A DNA stretch of 64,000 nucleotides, taken from contig WJXW01000016.1 of NCBI GenBank assembly GCA_015832175.1, positions 992,001 to 1,056,000 on the forward strand. Reading direction: 5' to 3'. The notes below the pieces were generated by a model. That model was not told the origin of the DNA. It made no database searches and saw nothing but the letters and a program-made list of their open reading frames with translations. Both the position numbers and the translations under genes were made by a program. The DNA is from Paraphaeosphaeria minitans (Eukaryota > Ascomycota > Dothideomycetes > Pleosporales > Didymosphaeriaceae). Positions 59,830-64,000 of the stretch are shown here, piece by piece (positions within the stretch are counted from its first letter, which is position 1; every line of letters begins with the position of its first letter).

Positions 59830-62800
59830 CTTCTTCTATAGCTTTAGGTGCCGCTAAGATTACTCTTATAAAGAATAGTAGTAAGGCGTATAAACCTAAT
59901 CTCTACTTTAGTAAATAATCTTAAACTAATGTCTAGATTCTCTAGTTAGACCTCTACTTCTTTAACTTAAACAAACCCTTTAAAGATAAGAAAGAAGTTA
60001 TCTTCGCAGCAATATATATATAAGGAGATATAGGATTATAGATCTATCTTTACCTTAAAAAGTACCTAGGAATAGACTATAATAATAATAATAATAATAA
60101 TTACGTAAATAAGCACGCTAATGCAGTTAATATTATTAAGAATTATAATAATTTTAAGAAATACTTTAGATAACTCTTTAGAATTGCTAATAAGAACTCT
60201 ATTATAAAAGTAAAGATTTAGACTATAACTTAGAAATAATTAGTAGCTAAGTATATAGCTAAGTTTCGCAGGTACGCTATATAACTTAACTAAGATAATA
60301 AATCTTTTTAGGATATATATAAATAAGGATTTAAATAGAAACTATATAAGGAACTCTTACGTAGTAGTGCGTAAATTACTAACCTTAAAGAACTATATAA
60401 AGAAACTATTAGGATTAATAAAAAATAGTTTTTATTACAATAGGAGCTCTACTAAAACCCTAGGGTAATAAGCTTTAAATAACTAGCAAAAATAGTTTAT
60501 AAGAACTTTATTAGAATTATCTAAAAGCAACAGCTAAGGAACTACTAGAAATACAAACTAATAGAAAATGTCTAGTTTAACTATATAGGTAAAGGAAAAG
60601 GAGAAAATATAGGCTTTAAGTAGCCTAATAAATATGTCTCTAATAGAAGTTGATAACTAATAACTAAGACCTGTAAATAGTTTATATGTAGCAAACTAGG
60701 CTATATAGCCAGAAACTATAGATTAAAGAACAAAGTCTATTAAACTAAGTTAAATATACTAACTATTAAGAACTAAGAACCTAATAAGGAATAGGAAGTT
60801 ATTATAACACTATTTAGTTACTAATATATTACACTAGAACAAAGTAAGCGATTAGATTTACCTAACTTATAATTATATAAAGATCTAGAAGACAACTCTA
60901 ATATATACCACAACGTAGAAAACGTAGAAGAGATACTAAGATCTCCTACTCCTTACCTATAAAGTAGGTAGGAAGAAGACAACCCTATATTACCTAAGTA
61001 TAAACTAAATGTTTAAAATTACATAGAACTCTACTAGGCACTAAAAGGGATGTAACTCTATAAAAATAAGGAATTAGACTATGTACTAAAGTACTACCTA
61101 GACCACTAAAATCCTACACACTAATTTTATATATAGACGTATTATAAAGAACTAATATACGCAAAATACAAAATAGAGAAAAAGGAGAATAAGAAATAAC
61201 CTAGAAAGAAACTACGCTATAGATAAATATAAATAGACTACCCTATCGCAGCTTATAATAAACACCTCTAGAATAAATAATAAGTAAAATACTCTCCTCA
61301 CCTTACGCTAAAGGGTAACAAATACTATAATATACTTATTAATAGAGACTATATACAACTGTACTAGTACACGTATCTAAACTAAGACTATAAATACTAC
61401 TATATAGCTAAACGTTTAGATAGCTTTATAAACTGCCCTATATAAGAAGTAACAATAGAACTACTAATTTAACTAGTACATAGGAATAGTAAAGACTATA
61501 GGAGGAAAAATAGCAGAATATCCTTATAGAAAGAAGAAGATAATCTACATAAACTACGTACTTAAGAATAATAATAGAAGTAGATACTTAGAAACGCATA
61601 CTAGACACTAGAACTTAACTATAACCTATATAGATAGATGTTTTTTTTAGGCCTAAACTTAGACAAGAAAACGCCTTTATTAAATTAAATACTATAGTAA
61701 GTATAGTATTAGTTAAGCTACTAGTATAGCTTAAAGGAATATAGGCTTAAGCTCTTATAGACTTAAAAGTAGGAAGGAACTTTATATTTTATTAGATAGT
61801 AAGATAAGTAGGACCTATAATATTAGAGAAAAAAGTACTCTATATTATCTATATTATAAATAGATCCCTAATACCTAAGACACCTTAGATATACTAGGAG
61901 GTTACTACTACAATAATAGTCTAAGGATATAGAAAGGAACTTACCTTACATATCTTACTAGAATCTAAGTATAAGTTAGTCTTAGAATTACTTTAGTTAA
62001 TAATATATAACCTGCAGACTAACTAGGGTATAAAGAAAATATTATTTAAATACTATAATTATATATTATAAGCAAAGCCTATACATTAACTAAAAATAAT
62101 AGTAGATAAGGGAGTTATTAACAATATAATACTATAATAGATAGTTAAAAAACAGAAAGGTACCTTAGTAGACGCTAGTAGGAACTACTAGATTAAGAAG
62201 TGTAAAAAGGAGGACAATAGCACACCCTTTACCTTACTAAAAGAGTATAGGAAATAGACACACATATTTACAGAAAAGGAAGGAAAAGTAAACCTACCTA
62301 AACATTAACTCTAGGATCTTATAATAGACCTAAAAGAAGAGAAGATGCCACCCTTTAGACTACTATATAGCAAGATAGGAGAAGAACTCCTTAAGGAACG
62401 TAATTTTATTAAGATAAACCTTAAAAAAGGATATATATAACTATTAAAGTTACTAGTAGTAAACCCTTTTATATTTGTTAAGAAAAAGGATAGATTAGAC
62501 AGACTATACGTTAACTACTAATAACTTAATAATATAATAATAAAAAACTAATATCTACTACTAAATATTACAAAGTTACAAGATTAACTATCTTAAGCTA
62601 AGATATTTATAATAATAAATCTAAGAGAGAGTTACTACCTTATATAAATTAAAAAAGATAAAGAATAGAAAACAGTGTTTTAATTACGCTATAGACTATT
62701 TAAATACAAGGTTATGCCTTTTAGACTTACAAACGCACTAGCAGCGTTTATAGCACTTATTAATAACGTACTTTATAAAGATCTAGACATATTTGTTATC

Positions 62801-64000
62801 GCGTATATAGACGATATCCTTATTTTTTCTAAAAACAAATTAGACCACACTAAGTATATATAGATAGTACTAGAAGCACTAGACAAAGTATGCCTTTATA
62901 TTAAACTTAAGAAATTTAAGTTTAACGTTAAATAACTTAAATTCCTAGGATATATTATTACTATAGAAGGAATTAAGATAGCACTAAATAAAGTTAAATA
63001 TATTAAGAACTAGCTAATACTAAAGACAGCTAAGAATATCTAAGAATTCTTAGGATTTTATAGATTTAACTAACAATTTATCCAAAATTACGTAAAGGTT
63101 ATAATACCCTTAATAAATCTTATAAAGAAGGATGTACCCTTTAAATAAATAAATAAGTATAAAATATTATTCTAACTCCTTAAGATAGCATATATTATAG
63201 AACCTATCCTTATTTATTTTAGAAGCAATAAACTACTACACTTTAAAATAGACACTAGCAATCTTACGCTAGGCGCCTACGCTAAATAAAAATATAATAG
63301 TAAATAGCACCTAATTACCTATTACTTATACAAATTTAGTAACGCTAAAATATAATACAACGTATATAATAAAGAACTCTACGCTATTATTAAAGCCTTA
63401 AAGCACTAGAGGATTTACGCACTTAGCTACTTAACGCTAGAAATTTATATAGATTATAAAAACCTTCTAAGGTTCACGATAACAAAAGAACTTACGCTAT
63501 AATAACAAAGATAGTTATAGAGTACTAGGTAGTATAAGTTTAAAATTATCTATATAGCTAGAAAAGAAAATAGTAGAGTAGACGCCCTTAGCTAACAAAG
63601 TAATCTAGTAAAGGAAAAAGTAAAAACCTTCTCTACAATTCTTTGTAAAGCTAAAAATAGATCTCTAGAACTAATAGTAGAACTAAATTAACTTTTAGTA
63701 ATTAACTAAGAAGTTCTAGAACATCTATAGACTAAGATTATTTAATAATACTATAATAATCCTATGTATAGACACCTAGGCATCACAAAGATAATAGAAC
63801 TTATCTAAAGGAATTACACCTTTAAAGGAATTAAGGAAGCTATAATAACGTATATCTATAAATATATAGAATACTAAAGAAATAAACATAGTATATATCT
63901 TCAATATAGAGAGATATAAGTAATTAGAATACTAATAGCACTATAGAAAGATATTACTATAGATTTTGTTATAGGAACTCTAAACTCTAAAGATCTAATA
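59830..64000 (+). pseudogene. Gypsy gag-pol remnant (G6), partial
   Basis: Seen on the + strand: gag with an Asn run from AAT repeats near 60,078-60,100; CCHC remnant SKLGYIARNY near 60,690-60,720; protease ALIDLKVGRNFI near 61,750-61,790; RT with an intact YIDD catalytic motif (62804-62815) in FVIAYIDDILIFSKNK; RNase H near 63,255-63,310; integrase zinc region from about 63,750. Broken by TAG/TAA. The kept YIDD is exceptional among the copies here. Confidence 0.85.

Larger units (their letters stand above)
59151..64000 (+). mobile_element. Ty3/Gypsy element G6 (type D), cut by window end
   Basis: Plus-strand Gypsy element inserted in the 3' LTR of G1. It has the type D LTR, leader, gag, protease, RT, RNase H and the beginning of integrase; the rest, its 3' LTR and any target duplication (expected ACTAA, from 59146-59150) lie to the right. 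It provides the undisturbed reference for the G1 segment that is missing between 25497 and 41738. Confidence 0.88.

Noticed and set aside
13000..64000. Alternative genetic code or stop-codon readthrough, because TAG lies in frame so often at Gln/Trp sites
   Set aside because: The host genes at 1247-12826 use the standard code, and the same sites show wider C to T and G to A change typical of RIP.
13000..64000. Mitochondrial insertion or centromere core as source of the AT-rich block
   Set aside because: The block can be read throughout as LTR elements with target duplications; no mitochondrial genes or satellite arrays are seen.

Overview
The window looks like nuclear DNA of a filamentous ascomycete, most likely a Dothideomycete (inferred). 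The signs are short GT-AG introns of 44-97 bp, fungal-type genes, and a sharp split between a gene-bearing block of balanced composition (1 to about 12,940) and a very AT-rich block without intact genes (about 12,940 to 64,000). The AT-rich block is rich in TA and poor in CA/TG, and nearly all its in-frame stops are TAG or TAA where a Gln or Trp codon is expected. This is the mark of repeat-induced point mutation (RIP).

Gene block: an NMN adenylyltransferase of NAD synthesis (1247-2192, +); a membrane-anchored GH5 exo-1,3-beta-glucanase of the ExgD type (4578-7127, +); a seven-exon NCS1 nucleobase/nucleoside/allantoin-type permease (7993-10105, +) with clustered GATA sites and a 15-bp minisatellite upstream; and, convergent to it, a Zn2Cys6 transcription factor (10399-12826, -) whose start lies about 115 bp from the first retroelement. 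A 19-bp minisatellite lies at 243-410. The genes show no evident shared pathway, although a nitrogen-regulated permease beside a regulator is suggestive.

AT-rich block: all of it can be read as one nested stack of dead LTR retrotransposons. From outside in: Copia C0 (12940-14792) is interrupted by Copia derivative C1 (14793-16691). C1 is interrupted by a Gypsy element G1 (pieces 16692-18598, 25263-25497, 41738-44099, 50817-51235, 58347-59150). G1 carries full-length Gypsy G2 (18599-25262, -), a recombinant Copia derivative C2 (25498-27625, -), Gypsy G4 (pieces 27626-28426, 35136-35841, 39041-41737, -) which itself carries Gypsy G3 (28427-35135, +) and Copia derivative C3 (35842-39040, +), then Gypsy G5 (44100-50816, -), full-length Copia C4 (51236-58346, +) and Gypsy G6 (59151 to beyond the window, +). 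Five insertions (G2, G3, C3, G5, C4) have readable 5-bp target duplications.

The most interesting part is the Gypsy family. Its members share gag, pol and R-U5, but their 3' modules are unrelated. Each module holds an ORF that runs antisense to pol (coiled-coil, in two of three with Cys-rich motifs), the polypurine tract and the U3. Four U3 types, each with its own repeats or palindromes, sit on the same TATA-R-U5 core; one of these LTRs is a 640-bp near-palindrome. The Copia family consists of one full-length member with an extra ORF after RNase H and three pol-less derivatives that share the same deletion junction.
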